Assembly: GCA_012845835.1 (NCBI GenBank)
Contig: JABAKD010000007.1
Location: forward strand, 14,077,842-14,141,841
Source: Undaria pinnatifida
Taxonomy: Eukaryota; Sar; Phaeophyceae; Laminariales; Alariaceae
Direction of reading: 5' to 3'
DNA length: 64,000 nt
In this document: positions 33,641 to 44,579 of the stretch, one piece after another
Layout: each line of letters begins with the position of its first letter
How positions within the stretch are numbered: position 1 is the stretch's first letter
The notes under the pieces: model-generated
What the model saw: only the letters and a program-made list of their open reading frames with translations
What the model was told of the DNA's origin: nothing
Database searches by the model: none
Program-made: the position numbers and the translations under genes

Positions 33641-35400
33641 GATGCTCGTGGCATATATAATACACTAACTGTAGTTGCAAGGGGAGTCGCCGACCTATAT
33701 CTGACTGTGCGAGTTAATGTGAGAACATCAACAACAACAACAACAACAACAATCCTCAATGAGGACACACAACCCGTAATGCACGCGATCGGAGTATCAC
33801 ACACAGCTTGCAAATATGAGTTTCGACAAAATATTCGATCTCACAGCTGGAGTGTATTTTTTTTTATATAATGTGAGTAAAAACTATATTTTACACACTA
33901 GCCACTGCTCAAACGGCTGTGAGATCAAAGATTTCCGAGAAAATCATGTTTCCAGAGGGTGCGTGAGATACTGTACTCACTTCGCGCTTATTATCACTGC
34001 TGTATTACTGGGTGTGCGCCCTAATTGAAGGCATATATAGTGTATTTGAATATTAGTTGTGACCTAAACCTAAAAAAAATCCCCCCCCCCCTTCCCCCTC
34101 TTGCTCTCCCTTACTCAAACGCCCCACCAAATATCGAAATCCGCCACATTAATAAACACTTCACGCACTGAATATCTCCTCATTATCTTTCGAGAGCCAT
34201 CCATGCCGCTGTGTCCCCCCCCCCCCCCCCGCCTCGAACGCCCCCTCCTTCCCCATCACCCGCACCATCGCCTAGACCTAGCACCACACGTATAACAAAC
34301 CCCTCACCTAAAGCCCTTCCTTCCCCCCCCGCCCCCACCCCCCACCTCCCCCCCAACCCATCCCAACCCCACCCCCTCGAACACTCTACCCTCTCTTTAC
34401 TCACTGATTGTACGAGCTACCCCAGGATATACATGATGAAAACTGATGCATTATTTCCAAAACCGTCACATTTATCCCCTCAAAATAATGTATAGTTTCC
34501 AGGCACATATTGAGCTGCACCCCCCGCCCCCCCCCCCCCTTCCCCGCCCCAACGCCCCCCCCCCCCGCCTAACCCCCCCCCCCCCCCCCACGATAATAAA
34601 CTGGTGCCAAAACCGTCGGATTTATCCCCTCGAAAGGATTTATAGTTACATGCACAAATTGCCCCCTTTCCCCCACCCCCCCCCCCCCCCTCCAAACCCG
34701 CTCGCTTTTGATTAAAACCAGGCCCCCACGTCCTTCAAAACTCCGCCCAACCCCCCTCACCGGTTATTCGACTTGCAAGATTCAATTGATAAAAGGATAC
34801 ATTTCCCTTCACAGCTGTCAGATTTTGTCCCCCTCAGAAACGGGTTTTATAGTTTCCGCGCACAGATTGACTAAAATCATCCTGTTGACCCTGATAGCTA
34901 CTCTGTAGTTGTAAGGGGAGTCGCCGACCTATATCCTCAATGAGGACACACAACTCGTAATGCGCGCGATCGGAGTATCACACACAGCTTGCAAAGATGA
35001 GTTTCGACGAAATCTTCGATCTCACAGCTGGAGTGTATTTTCATTTTTTACAATATAGTCTATACAAGCTCCGGTCCCGCCCCCCCCCACCCTCCCCCCA
35101 TGATGAACAAGTGCATTCTTTCCAAAATTGTCAGATTTATTCCCTTAAAGGATTTTTAGTTTCGACGCACAAATTGAGCTGCCCCACCCGTCCCCCCCTT
35201 CACGCCCCCCTCCACCCCCGCTCCCTATTGATCAAAACCTGCCCCCCACGTCCGTAAAAACTCCTCCCTCCCCTCACCGGTTGTTTGACTTGGAAGATTC
35301 ACATGATAAACTGATGCATTTCCTTTTACAGCTTGTGCTAAAGATCACTTTCGACAAAATCTTCGATGTCATAGCTGGAATGTTTTTTTGTTTTTGAATA
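33640..35400 (-). mobile_element. Element family G (C-tract side), bounded by LTR-like direct repeats
   Basis: A ~135-bp direct repeat lies at 33675-33858 and 34909-35047. It spans GTAGTTG-AAGGGGAGTCGCC through CGGAGTATCACACACAGCTT to motif E, TTCGATCTCACAGCTGGAGT. The first copy is interrupted after GACCTATAT by a 50-bp family C tail with (AAC)n at about 33703-33755. A third, partial motif E lies at 35328-35395. Between them are C-runs and blocks such as CGCCCCACCAAATATCGAAA, which match in inverted orientation the G-run blocks at 44.8, 53.5 and 62.4 kb. There is no coding capacity. Confidence 0.65.
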
Positions 35401-36490
35401 TGCAAGCTGGGCTGGCCAAGACGCCGTGACTTGACGAATGTCGCTTCGCCCCACTCAATTTTTAGTAGAGCTTGAAGTCGGCACGACTTAAGTCTCAAGG
35501 TCAATATTAGTCAGACTAATGGTTGGTCGTTCACCGGAGGTTGCGACTATCCGACTTATAGGGTTTCCATACTCGTAGGAAGGATTCTTCAATGCGGAAT
35601 GCGTTTTCCTCTGTAAGGCAAAGCCCGCTCGGCCGGTAGGGGCTGACCATCAGCTGGTTTCTCCAGCCGACTTGCCGACTTAAGCCACATATTTGGCTAG
35701 CCGCACCTACCGATTATTTTTTAGTCGTGAAAACTTGGCGACTCACAGCTCTAGTTTCTAGAGACATCGGACCCTAAAGGTTGATTTAGAGCACACTCAT
35801 GAAAAAACTTCTTGAATATTGCACAAAAAAAAAAAAAAATCGTCGGCTTTTCGTCTGTTTCATTATCATGGATTTCGTTTTGCCGCCTGTATGTGGGCAA
35901 GATTATATTTTTTTGTGTAATTTCCGAGTAGTATTTATGTTCAAGTCTGCTCTAAATCACGTGTTAAAAAGCCAGGTCCGAATTCCACAAATTGAGCGGG
36001 GCACAGCGATATTTTCATTTTATCGCGTTTTGTCAAAAAATTTTGACGTATGCATGGAATAGAGTTTTGCTAATGTCTTGATGGGTGGCGAATTGGGCGA
36101 AGAAACATATATCGATATTCTTCTAGAAGAGTTTGCAGTCCACCAATTTTCACCTTGATCGGATTATTTTCATTTCTATACGGATTTTTTTTCCAAGTTG
36201 AAAAAGTTGATGCTTTTGTTTTTTTGCGGATATCGCGACCAGGTCGTGTCGGAGAAAATATAGCCTTTTATTTTTTTTTCACTTTTCGCTTTTGGAAACG
36301 TGCTATGTGGTGTCAGGGTACGCTTCTAATTTTCAGATCCTATTTAGTAAAAGTGGTGGCGGGAGAGCTTCCTGAATGATTGTCCGTTTCTTTGCCGGCC
36401 AAGCCTGTACGTCGGAGTGTATCATTATTTTTCGAGTGAAATAGTCGGCTGCTCCCTTAAAAACTACAGCAGTGTAGCTTGTACCGAGCT
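35401..36490. other. Unassigned AT-leaning sequence
   Basis: No repeat shared with the window and no convincing frame. Short A and T runs at 35826-35839 and 36186-36193. Confidence 0.35.
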
Positions 36491-36499
36491 ACATCAATT

Positions 36500-38020
36500 T
36501 GAACCAGGTTGTCTCAGGATCAACAGTGTGACGTTGATCAAACTGTAAGTATATTTTTTTTGGTCGCACGATTATTCCCGAGTCGTGTGCGTTCACCATA
36601 TACCGTTCTCCTTCGGCCTGCCCCGTCCTTGGGGTGGGCCGAGGAAGCCCGCGAGGACCTGCAGCGGTCTAGCGGCAGTCACACGGGCATCGAGCCTCGG
36701 GCTGGGTAGAGAGGGAACCTTGCGCGGTCTGGCTAGTGAACTGCTCACTCTAAGGACCGCGTGGGGTGGTGGTGATGGGTTTTCTTTTTAACCCCGACGC
36801 CGAGGAGTTCATCCCCGGGGCAGGACGGGTACATCACCACAGCAGAGAGCGCAGCGTGGGCAGCTTGGGGGTGGAGAGGCTGGCCACCGCGTGGGTACGC
36901 ATGCACGACTGGAAGGATGGGAGTGTCGGCGTTGGCTGGGACGGCTGCACCCAGCCAGCGGAAACCAAGGCGCGAACCGGGCTACGAAACGGAGAGCCAC
37001 AATCATCACATTAATAGAGAGAAAAAAGAAACAACAGAAACAGAAACGGAGGGGACGAGCCTCTCGTCGGCTGGCTGAGAAAGCAGCACGCGAGACTCGC
37101 AAGAGACGGAAGGCGGCACTTGTGGCGGTAGCGACCTACAACGTGCGTACCCTGGCCGTAAAGGGGAAGAACGGGTATGGGCATGACGAGCGTGTACTGG
37201 CGAAAGGCCAGCAACTCGGCTGTGACTTCATTGGCCTGCAGGAAACTCGACGGCCCGGCAACACGAGATTCAGTGCAGCTGGATACCAAGTTTTTTGCTC
37301 AGGTATTTTGGTTTAATAAGAAGAACACAAAGGGGGGAGGGGGGGACACAGGAGGAGTAGAAGGAAAGCCGTCCAAGGGAATGGGGGCAGGGGGGGCAAC
37401 AGGAGGAATAGAAGGGAGACCGCGGTGGACGAAGGCAGGAAGGAGATGGCAGACAGGGTAGCAAGGTACCAGGCCGACTAGTAGGTACATAGCACTTTTC
37501 GTCTTTTTCTGGGGTATTTTTTTCCCCTTTGTTCCCTCCTTGCGTGTCCAGGTTTTTGGCTCGTGTTTGGATTATCTTATTTTGGTTTTACTTTACTTTA
37601 TTTTATTTCATTTTTTTACCTGGTATGTTTCTTTTCCGAGCTTTGGCTCTCCTTTCCGGTTGGGTTGTTTCTTCGATTTCCCCTTCATTTTGTTTGTTTC
37701 ATTTTTTGTTTTATTTTTATCGTTGTTTTTATTTGTTTTCTTTTTTTGTTTTTGTTTTTTGTTTTTGTTTTTGTTTTTGTTTATTTCGTATTTCTCTCTT
37801 CCAATGTATTTCTGTTGCTGACGTATGTATGTTGTGCCTGTCGTACCTAGTACTAGGGCATGACATTGCGTTGTCGAATGCATTACGATGCATTATCTCT
37901 GTGTCGTAGCTTGTGACCACAGAGCTGATCTTTCTAGGGTGAGGAATCAGTACGGACACTGGGTGTGCTGGATGTCGACGAGTAGAAGAACGGTTTAATG
38001 TGAAGAACACACACACACAC
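36500..38020 (+). mobile_element. RTE-like LINE, internally deleted, with (AC)n tail
   Basis: The 5' part leads into an endonuclease-encoding frame (36891-37316) that breaks off at 37311. A short purine-rich remnant follows, then the very end of the ORF (GRKEMADRVARYQAD and stop, ending at 37482) and a ~540-bp 3' UTR. The 3' UTR is T-rich in the middle (37560-37790) and ends GTTTAATGTGAAGAACAC followed by (AC)n at 38020. The reverse transcriptase is missing. A simple-repeat 3' tail is typical of RTE-clade LINEs. The 5' boundary is approximate. Confidence 0.75.
36891..37316 (+). pseudogene. LINE apurinic-like endonuclease, truncated
   Basis: Frame of 141 codons. A basic, coiled stretch (ERKKKQQKQKRRGRASRRLA) is followed by the start of an exonuclease-endonuclease-phosphatase fold: VAVATYNVRTLAVKGKNG (the Asn of motif I) and CDFIGLQETRRPG (the catalytic Glu of motif II). 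The frame then stops at 37316, where the internal deletion joins 3'-UTR-proximal sequence. The remaining catalytic motifs (Asp/Asn, SDH) are absent, so it cannot be active. The shown Met is not necessarily the native start. Confidence 0.8.
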
Positions 38021-38581
38021 CATGGGATTTTTCATCCAGTGCGCCAGGGGTATTTTCCTCCAAATTTGTGTCTGCGAGATTCCTTGAGCTAACAATTTGA
38101 GCAACTTCAAAACCAAGGTGGTGCGTCCCTTTCGTAGCACGGGTCGTGGAAGAAAAGCATCAGTTTATCGTTCATGTCCTGTAAGTCGTATACTATCTGT
38201 AACCGTGGAGAGGAGGGAGATATTTTTCTTGTGCAGGGGGTGGAGGCAGGGCGGGGGGCTCATCAAGAGAGGGCTTGCTCCACCAGTTTATGGCGGCAGA
38301 CATGTAGTGTAGGAGCCTGCTGTACGCATGGTTAGATCTGGGCGACGGTGGGGGTGGCTGGAGAGAAGGGGGTGGGGTGAAGGTGAGTTGTTTGAACTTG
38401 AAGGCCTCATAATCCTCTCTCCTCTATCATATTTTCTCTTTTGTGTTTCTTCTATGAAATTGACCTGCGTCTGTCGTGCGTACGCGTATTGATGGGTACT
38501 ACGTGCAATACGTTCCTGTAGTCTTCGCTGGGTGTGTGTGTGTTCTTCACAATAAACCGTTCTTCTACTCGTCGACGCTGG
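38021..38581. other. Spacer of the inverted repeat
   Basis: Unique-looking sequence including a G-rich stretch at 38235-38375. At about 38455-38525 there is a piece resembling the start of family C (CTGTCGTGCGTACGCG, then TACTACGTGCAATACG). It is followed by a partial LINE 3' terminus with GTGTGT tracts. Confidence 0.5.
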
Positions 38582-39303
38582 GTGTGTGTGTGTGTTTGTC
38601 TGTTCTTCACATTAACCGTTCTTCTACTCGTCGACATCCAGCACACCCAGTGTCCGTACTGATTCTTCACCCTAGAGAGATCAGCTCTGTGGTCACAAGC
38701 CACGACACAGAGATAATGCATCGTAATGCATTCGACAACGCAATGTCATGCCCTAGTACTAGGTACGACAGGCACAACATACATACGTCAGCAACAGAAA
38801 TACATTGGAAGAGAGAAGTACGAAATAAACAAAAACAAAAACAAAAACAAAAAACAAAAAACAAAATAAGAAAACAAATAAAAACAAAGATAAAAATAAA
38901 ACAAAAAATGAAACAAACAAAATGAAGGGGAAATCGAAGAAACAACCCAACCGCAAAGGAGAGCCAAAGCTCGGAAAAGAAACATAATAAAATGAAATAA
39001 AATAAAGTAAAGTAAAACCAAAATAAGATAATCCGAACACGAGCCAAAAACCTGGACACGCAAGGAGGGAACAAAGGGGAAAAAAAATACCCCAGAGAAA
39101 GACGAAAAGTGCTATGTACCTACTAGTCGGCCTGGTACCTTGCTACCCTGTCTGCCATCTCCTTCCTGCCTTCGTCCACCGCGGTCTTCCTTCTATTCCT
39201 CCTGTTGCCCCCCCTGCCCCCATTCCCTTGGACGGCTTTCCTTCTACTCCTCCTGTTTCCCCCCTTCCCCCCTTTGTGTTCTTCTCATTAAACCAAAATA
39301 CCT
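38582..39303 (-). mobile_element. LINE 3' portion, inverted copy
   Basis: Reverse complement of the left arm, from the (GT)n tail and terminal TTCTTCACATTAA through the A-rich (inverted T-rich) UTR at 38820-39010, the ORF end near 39120-39180, and the purine/pyrimidine block up to 39303. Confidence 0.88.
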
Positions 39304-39329
39304 TGTAAAAGAGAGAAACTTAGCAAGCA

Positions 39330-39600
39330 GTAGAGTCGTTTTTTTAGTCGCGGGAAATGAGACGCATGCACCAGCAGTACGGACATGGCACATCGTAGGC
39401 AGACTCCCGATTTCACTTTTTATATGTTTCTGGCGATGGCATGAAAAGCTGTGTACTGCTACTGTATATGCGTGTGCCACCTTTGGTTCGGTTGTGTTTT
39501 GCTGGGTTATTCCTCAGTTCCAGAGTGACTAGAGCCTGTCATGCGACCACGGACTAGATTACGCGAGCTAATGTGAGAACAACATGAACAACAACAACGT
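39330..39600 (+). mobile_element. Repeat family C copy with (AAC)n tail
   Basis: Landmarks GAGACGCATGCACCAGCAGT (diverged), CATCGTAGGCAGACTCCCGA, TTATTCCTCAGTTCCAGAGT, GCGACCACGGACTAGATTAC and AATGTGAGAACAACATG, then AAC repeats ending near 39600. Confidence 0.75.
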
Positions 39601-39987
39601 ATCTATCCTTCATTCTAAGAATGGCTACCTAGTACAATTCCTGATATCAATGATGTGTGTCATTTTTTCAAATCGGTAGCAGTACTAATAGTACAATGCT
39701 ACCGTACGCGTTTGGAGATAGTCGTCTCAAAGTCGTCTCAATGATGTATCAATGACGTAATAGTGTAGTTTGGTGCCTTCATCTACTTCTTGACTGCCTT
39801 GGCCTGTTTTTGGTACGTACCCATTCAGGTTCACGACGGGCGGTTGTAGATGCGGTACTATATATAGTAGTCTGTTTATTTAGTACTCCGAGTTGTAGTC
39901 GGTTTCTCCAGGCGTGAGTAATGATGCGTTGAAGTTTGTTGTTCTTTCTAGGTCGTTGAAGTTTGTTGTAATGACGCTGAAATATGA
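39601..39987. other. Unassigned sequence
   Basis: Balanced composition. Contains a short local duplication (TCGTCTCAAAG and TCGTCTCAATGATG near 39722-39740) and TCCAGGCGTGAGTAATGATG near 39905, a stray family C landmark. Confidence 0.35.
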
Positions 39988-40300
39988 TATCCGGTCGCCC
40001 CGGTGGCGTATCAGGTCATCCTCAAGCCTGGTATAGGTCAGTTTCGTGAGTTCGAGCCCCGCCGAGTGCATACTCGTATAGATTCGTTTGGACTTTTTCT
40101 TGTGGACAAATTGACTTGCGGAAAGCGCGAGAGCGTGAGTTGGCAACACTCGATGAACAATCGACGAGCAGTTGGATTGCTCAACCCTATGCGCGAACTA
40201 AAAATTGAAGGAAAGAACGGGGAGGAGAAGGGATGACACCTGTGACCACGGCTTGTACAGAAGCTGGAAAGTGAAAGTGTGCGAAAAAAAGAAAACAAAA
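39988..40300 (+). mobile_element. SINE family A, copy 3
   Basis: A box TGGCGTATCAGG and B box AGTTCGAGCCC, then the GACTTGCGGAAAGCGCGAGA body landmark, CCACGGCTTGTACAGAAGCT and an A-rich tail near 40285-40310. Confidence 0.9.
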
Positions 40301-40670
40301 AAAGAAAAGGTAACCCTGTTTTTTCGTGCGCACAACCAGCACTACCGCATCATCACTGCAACCTACAACCCGGAACAACATCAGTGTGCAAACCAGCAAG
40401 CATTCATCAATACAACAGCAGTAAAGCCTTGATCGGTAGTGAATACAACAAGTACGGCAGCTGATGGTTGGGAATGAGGCACTGCCAGATGTTTAGGCAT
40501 TCTTCGTTGAACAACGTTTCTGTCGTTGCCAGGGATGAAATATATTCCCCGCTTAGACTTGTTTCCTATCTCCTGCGGTGTATTTTTCATCAGTTATCAA
40601 CGTCGTAGCGTACCTACACTACGGTTGGTTTCGTTTATGTTTTTTTCTTCGAGCTGGGGTACTACAAGCA

Positions 40671-40863
40671 TGTATGTTGTGCCTGTCGTACCCAGTACTA
40701 GCGCATGACATTGCGTTGTCGAATGCATTACGATGCATTATCTCTGTGTCGTAGCTTGTGACCACAGAGCTGATCTTTCTGGGGTGAAGAATCAGTACGG
40801 ACACTGGGTGTGCTGGATGTCGACGAGTAGAAGAACGGTTTAATGTGAAGAACACACACACAC
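40671..40863 (+). mobile_element. LINE 3' end fragment with (AC)n tail
   Basis: Matches 37823-38020 almost base for base, from ATGTATGTTGTGCCTGTCGT to GAAGAACACACACACACAC. It is 5'-truncated and in the same orientation as the parent LINE. Confidence 0.9.
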
Positions 40864-40869
40864 ACTACT

Positions 40870-40955
40870 CCACTCCAAAGTAACTGGCGCCAGTTGTGTG
40901 ACCATGGACTTGATTAGGCGAGTCAATGTAACAACAACAAACAACAACAACAACT
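40870..40955 (+). mobile_element. Family C tail fragment
   Basis: TCCAAAGTAACTGGCGCCAG, TGTGACCATGGACTTGATTA and AAC repeats to 40953. It follows the LINE fragment within 10 bases. Confidence 0.7.
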
Positions 40956-41278
40956 GTGCCTGCTGCACGTTGTTTTACCAGAGGGCCATATATGTCACTT
41001 AATATATGGAGATGCGTTGCTGGCGTCTCTGTAGCTCCGTTGAAGCGAGGACTGATTGGCCTTGCTTTTAAGCAGTAAAACCATGTCCGTGTCTTTCATT
41101 AATGGCCCTATTACGAACTTCGAGGTTGAGATGCCGAAAACACCGAGTCGTTGTACGGTTTCCTACCCAATTTTTCTTCAACAAAATAACCGGTGCTGAA
41201 ACCACCTCCCGGTCTTATTTCCCTCAATACAGCACTGCCCCTTGTCATCCAACGTCGTCATTCGATACTACTATACGT
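40956..41278. other. Unassigned sequence
   Basis: About 320 bases between two mobile fragments. No recognisable repeat, RNA or coding signal. Confidence 0.35.
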
Positions 41279-41585
41279 CCGGTCGCCCCGGTGGCGTATC
41301 AGGTTAACCTCGAGCCTGGTATAGGTCAGTTTCGCGAGTTCGAGCCCCGCCGAGTGCATACTCGTATAAATTCGTTGGGACTTTTTCTTGTGGACAAATT
41401 GACTTGCGGAAAGAAAGCGCGAGAGCGTGAGTTAGCAACACTCGATGAACAATCGACGAGCAGTGGGACTGCTGTACCCTATGCGCGATAAAAATTGAAG
41501 GCAAGAACCGGGGAGGAGAAGGGATGACACCTGTGACCACGGCTTGTCCAGAAGCTGGAAAGTGAAAGTGTGCAAAAAAAAAATA
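41279..41585 (+). mobile_element. SINE family A, copy 4
   Basis: A box TGGCGTATCAGG, B box AGTTCGAGCCC. The body carries a small AAAG insertion (GCGGAAAGAAAGCGCGAG). The tail GAAAGTGAAAGTGTGCAAAA is followed by an A-rich run. Confidence 0.9.
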
Positions 41586-41825
41586 AATAATATTAAAATA
41601 AACTACTAGTACCACAAGTAGTATCGGTAGCTCTTTGCACACGAAAGTATACATGAACATATTTGTTTTCATAGTATCCTTCCACGTGTCGAGCAGCCAC
41701 GTGGTCGTTAAGGAACGTTACTTGTTTTTCGTTTTTGTTTGGGGGGGGGGTCGTAGAATCAGCCATTCATTTTCAAGTCCGCCTTATCATCTTTTCTCGA
41801 CCCCATGATGAACCTAATATATTGC

Positions 41826-42125
41826 CGGTCGTCCCGGTGGCGTATCAGGTTATCCTCCAGCCTGGTATATGTCGGTTTCGTGAGTTCGAGCCCTGCCGAA
41901 TGCATACTCGTATAAGTTCGTTGGGGCTATTTGCTGTGTACAAACTGACTTGCGGAAAGCGCGAGGGCGTGAATTAGCAACACTCGATGAAATATCGACG
42001 AGCAGTGGGATTGCTGAACCATTTGCGCGATTAATAATGAAGGCAAGAACCGGGAGGGAGAAGGGACGACACCAGTGACCACGGCTTGTACAGGAGCTGC
42101 AAAATGCATGTGTGTGAGAAACGAA
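41826..42125 (+). mobile_element. SINE family A, copy 5
   Basis: Head CCGGTCGTCCCGGTGGCG, A box TGGCGTATCAGG, B box AGTTCGAGCCC. The body is slightly diverged (CCATTTGCGCGATTAATAAT) and the tail contains ACGAACAACAAGAACAACC. Confidence 0.88.
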
Positions 42126-42775
42126 CAACAAGAACAACCACCTCGGATACATATATTTTTCATTTTGTAAACTGGAAATTTCACCTATATTAATATACTC
42201 TACATTGTATCTATGTTTTATACACCCCAAACTTCTTCAAAAAGAGAGTGCATGGAGCCTTATGGCGTAAGGCCGAGCCGAGGCTCAAGTATGAAGTGCT
42301 AGGGGTATCAATATGATAAAAAAAGTAGTTTTCTGCGTCCTAATAATATTGCTTTGGACATCGCTCTTCTGCTGTTCTGATTCCCAATTGTCTATCTGGC
42401 TTACGTATGTGATACTCAGTCCGACGGGTGAAGAGTGTACTACCATTAATATTGCTCTAACCCGACCACAGATTCCGGGCCGCTGACTGGGGCATGTAAT
42501 GAAAAGCGGGATGCATCAGTGATAAGAAACGCTAACAACATAGATTTACAGCAATGAAAAAAACTCGAAACCTGCTACATAGTGTACCTTCACCGTAACT
42601 CAGTGGTTTGTGCACCGTCTCCCGAGCAACAAACACAACCTGGGTGGTGCGTGGTGCGTGTTTCTCTTCCTAGTTTGGTTTCCTGGACCTGTGTACTGCT
42701 GTACCATCACTATCCCACTTTGATTTGATACACAACTCGAGACGTATCTTTGACGGCGCTCCAGACAGCAGGCGT
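42126..42775. other. Unassigned sequence with one small foldback
   Basis: A nested hairpin (GCCTTA, TGGCG, TAAGGC inside GAGCC ... GGCTC) lies at about 42253-42285. No coding or repeat match otherwise. Confidence 0.4.
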
Positions 42776-43681
42776 GCGTGATACCTCTACGGAACCTAAT
42801 CGGGTAGTCCGGTAAGATGTGCAGGTAGTTGATAGCTCGTTGTGTGATTGCTTCATTTGCGCTTCACGTCCGTGGGTCGTCACTCTGAAAAGAGCAAGAA
42901 GAGTGTTCCTCTCTGCGTTCACGACCACCGTGCGGCTCGTACGGCTGTGCATACTAATTATGCAGCCCGTGCCAGTGTGGGGTGTCGCAAACACACACCA
43001 GTGCCTGCCCAGTATACCGCAAGCGGATAGACTACACCCTAACACGCCATCCTATCGATATATGGTACATTGCCGTGAAGGTACACTGACGGCCTCTATC
43101 GCTAGACAGACCGGACTCAGACCAAAACGTGGTGATCGTAACGATCAGCGTCGGCGGTCGTCGTGCATTGTGCAATCAACAGACAAGTGGCAAGCCCGAA
43201 AAACACCGATCGTTTGACCATCAGGCTTGCGTGATACCTCTACGGAACCTAATCGGGTAGTCCGGTAAGATGTGCAGGTAGTTGATAGCTCGTTGTGTGA
43301 GTGCTTCATTTGCGCTTCACGTCCGTGGGTCGTCACTCTGAAAAGAGCAAGAAGAGTGTTCCTCTCTGCGTTCACGACCACCGTGCGGCTCGTACGGCTG
43401 TGCATACTAATTATGCAGCCCGTGCCAGTGTGGGGTGTCGCAAACACACACCAGTGCCTGCCCAGTATACCGCAAGCGGATAGACTACACCCTAACACGC
43501 CATCCTATCGATATATGGTACATTGCCGTGAAGGTACACTGACGGCCTCTATCGCTAGACAGACCGGACTCAGACCAAAACGTGGTGATCGTAACGATCA
43601 GCGTCGGCGGTCGTCGTGCATTGTGCAATCAACAGACAAGTGGCAAGCCCGAAAAACACCGATCGTTTGACCATCAGGCTT
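42776..43681. repeat. Perfect-register 453-bp tandem duplication
   Basis: Units 42776-43228 and 43229-43681 are nearly identical. The visible difference is ATTGC against AGTGC near 42845/43298. A 132-codon frame is present in both units on the plus strand, with an overlapping frame on the minus strand, so neither is favoured as a gene. The unit ends GACCATCAGGCTT, where the second copy passes into unique sequence. Confidence 0.95.
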
Positions 43682-44395
43682 TCATTTCGGACCGGGAGTG
43701 TCCCAAACAAGTAGTTGCGAAGTGGGAGAGTCATATATCCATTCAAGAAACCCTATTTGCAGAACGGCCCTGCAACGAATTCTTGCAGGACGGGGAGCCC
43801 CTATTTGCAGGACGGGATTTCTTATCCAGTCGGATTCCTCCAGTAGAAAATGGCCCTTTTCGACTGAATTTTTCTGGTTATTCTTATCGTCAGTCGAGTC
43901 TATTTTATACCATGGTAGTGTTTTTTGTGCTCTTCTTAGAGAAAGGCGGTTGGTATGAGAGAGTACTGCTGCGCAGCAGGCGAAACCGGTTGGCAGCTCT
44001 GTGCTTCGCGCTTACTCCGCGAGCAACTGCTCGACGAATCTTCGTCCCAGCGAGTTGTTGCTTTAGGCTTAGCCGAAAGCCATCAAAGCTACGTTCGTGG
44101 AAATGCACTCAGGCGAGAGCCGCCAAAGCTACAGCAGGCGCAGCCGTTATTGACAGCATAGGATCGAGACTGCGCGTTGCTTGCCGTCGTGTGATACACG
44201 CTGCTGGAGACCGGAACTAGGAATGCGCCACGCTGACTTGCTGCGAGAAGCAACATCAGGGATAGCCGCGCCAGCGTCCTTGTATGATACTGCAGTGTGG
44301 TACCTGGTATGGGTGTGTGGCCGTGTGGCCGTGTATGTGTGTTTGGTGGTGGGATGAGCGATGCGATGGGTTCAAACAACGCGCGTAAAACTTTT
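43682..44395. other. Unassigned sequence with short direct repeats
   Basis: CCTATTTGCAGAACGG and CCTATTTGCAGGACGG recur at about 43749 and 43800. Pieces of TTTTCGACTG near 43856 and 43890 link it to the foldback cluster on its right. Confidence 0.4.
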
Positions 44396-44575
44396 TCGAC
44401 TAAGTTTTTGTACTGGAGGATCCAGTCGAAAAAGTCCATTTTTTCGACTGGATCCGCCAGTCGGAATTGTCAGTCCAAAAAGTTGAGTCGAAAAAAACCT
44501 TTTTCGACGGTGTAAGAAAGCCCGATTTGGGCTTCAGTCGAAAATAGCCGTTTTCGACTGACAAATCAGACTGTC
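44396..44575. repeat. Foldback cluster built on TTTTTCGACTG
   Basis: At least six copies of TTTTCGACTG in both orientations. The strongest foldback is 44418-44455: GGATCCAGTCGAAAAA, loop GTCCAT, TTTTTCGACTGGATCC (16 bp perfect). It extends outward by ACTGG/CCAGT after one mismatch. Confidence 0.85.
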
Positions 44576-44579
44576 TAAG

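Larger units (their letters stand above)
37301..39303. repeat. 2-kb near-perfect inverted repeat (arms ~720 bp, spacer 561 bp)
   Basis: Left arm 37301-38020 and right arm 38582-39303 are the same LINE 3' portion in opposite orientation, with few differences. Both outer ends start at the same AGGTATTTTGGTT. The inner end of the right arm also carries a partial extra copy of the terminus (38526-38580). Confidence 0.9.

Noticed and set aside
37529-37909. Membrane-protein-like open frames rich in Phe and Leu
   Set aside because: Translation of the T-rich LINE 3' UTR. The inverted copy gives the same frames on the other strand.
42819-43670. Duplicate 132-codon frames in the 453-bp doublet as a gene pair
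   Set aside because: Overlapping frames of similar length exist on the other strand, no protein motif is recognisable, and duplication alone explains the pairing.
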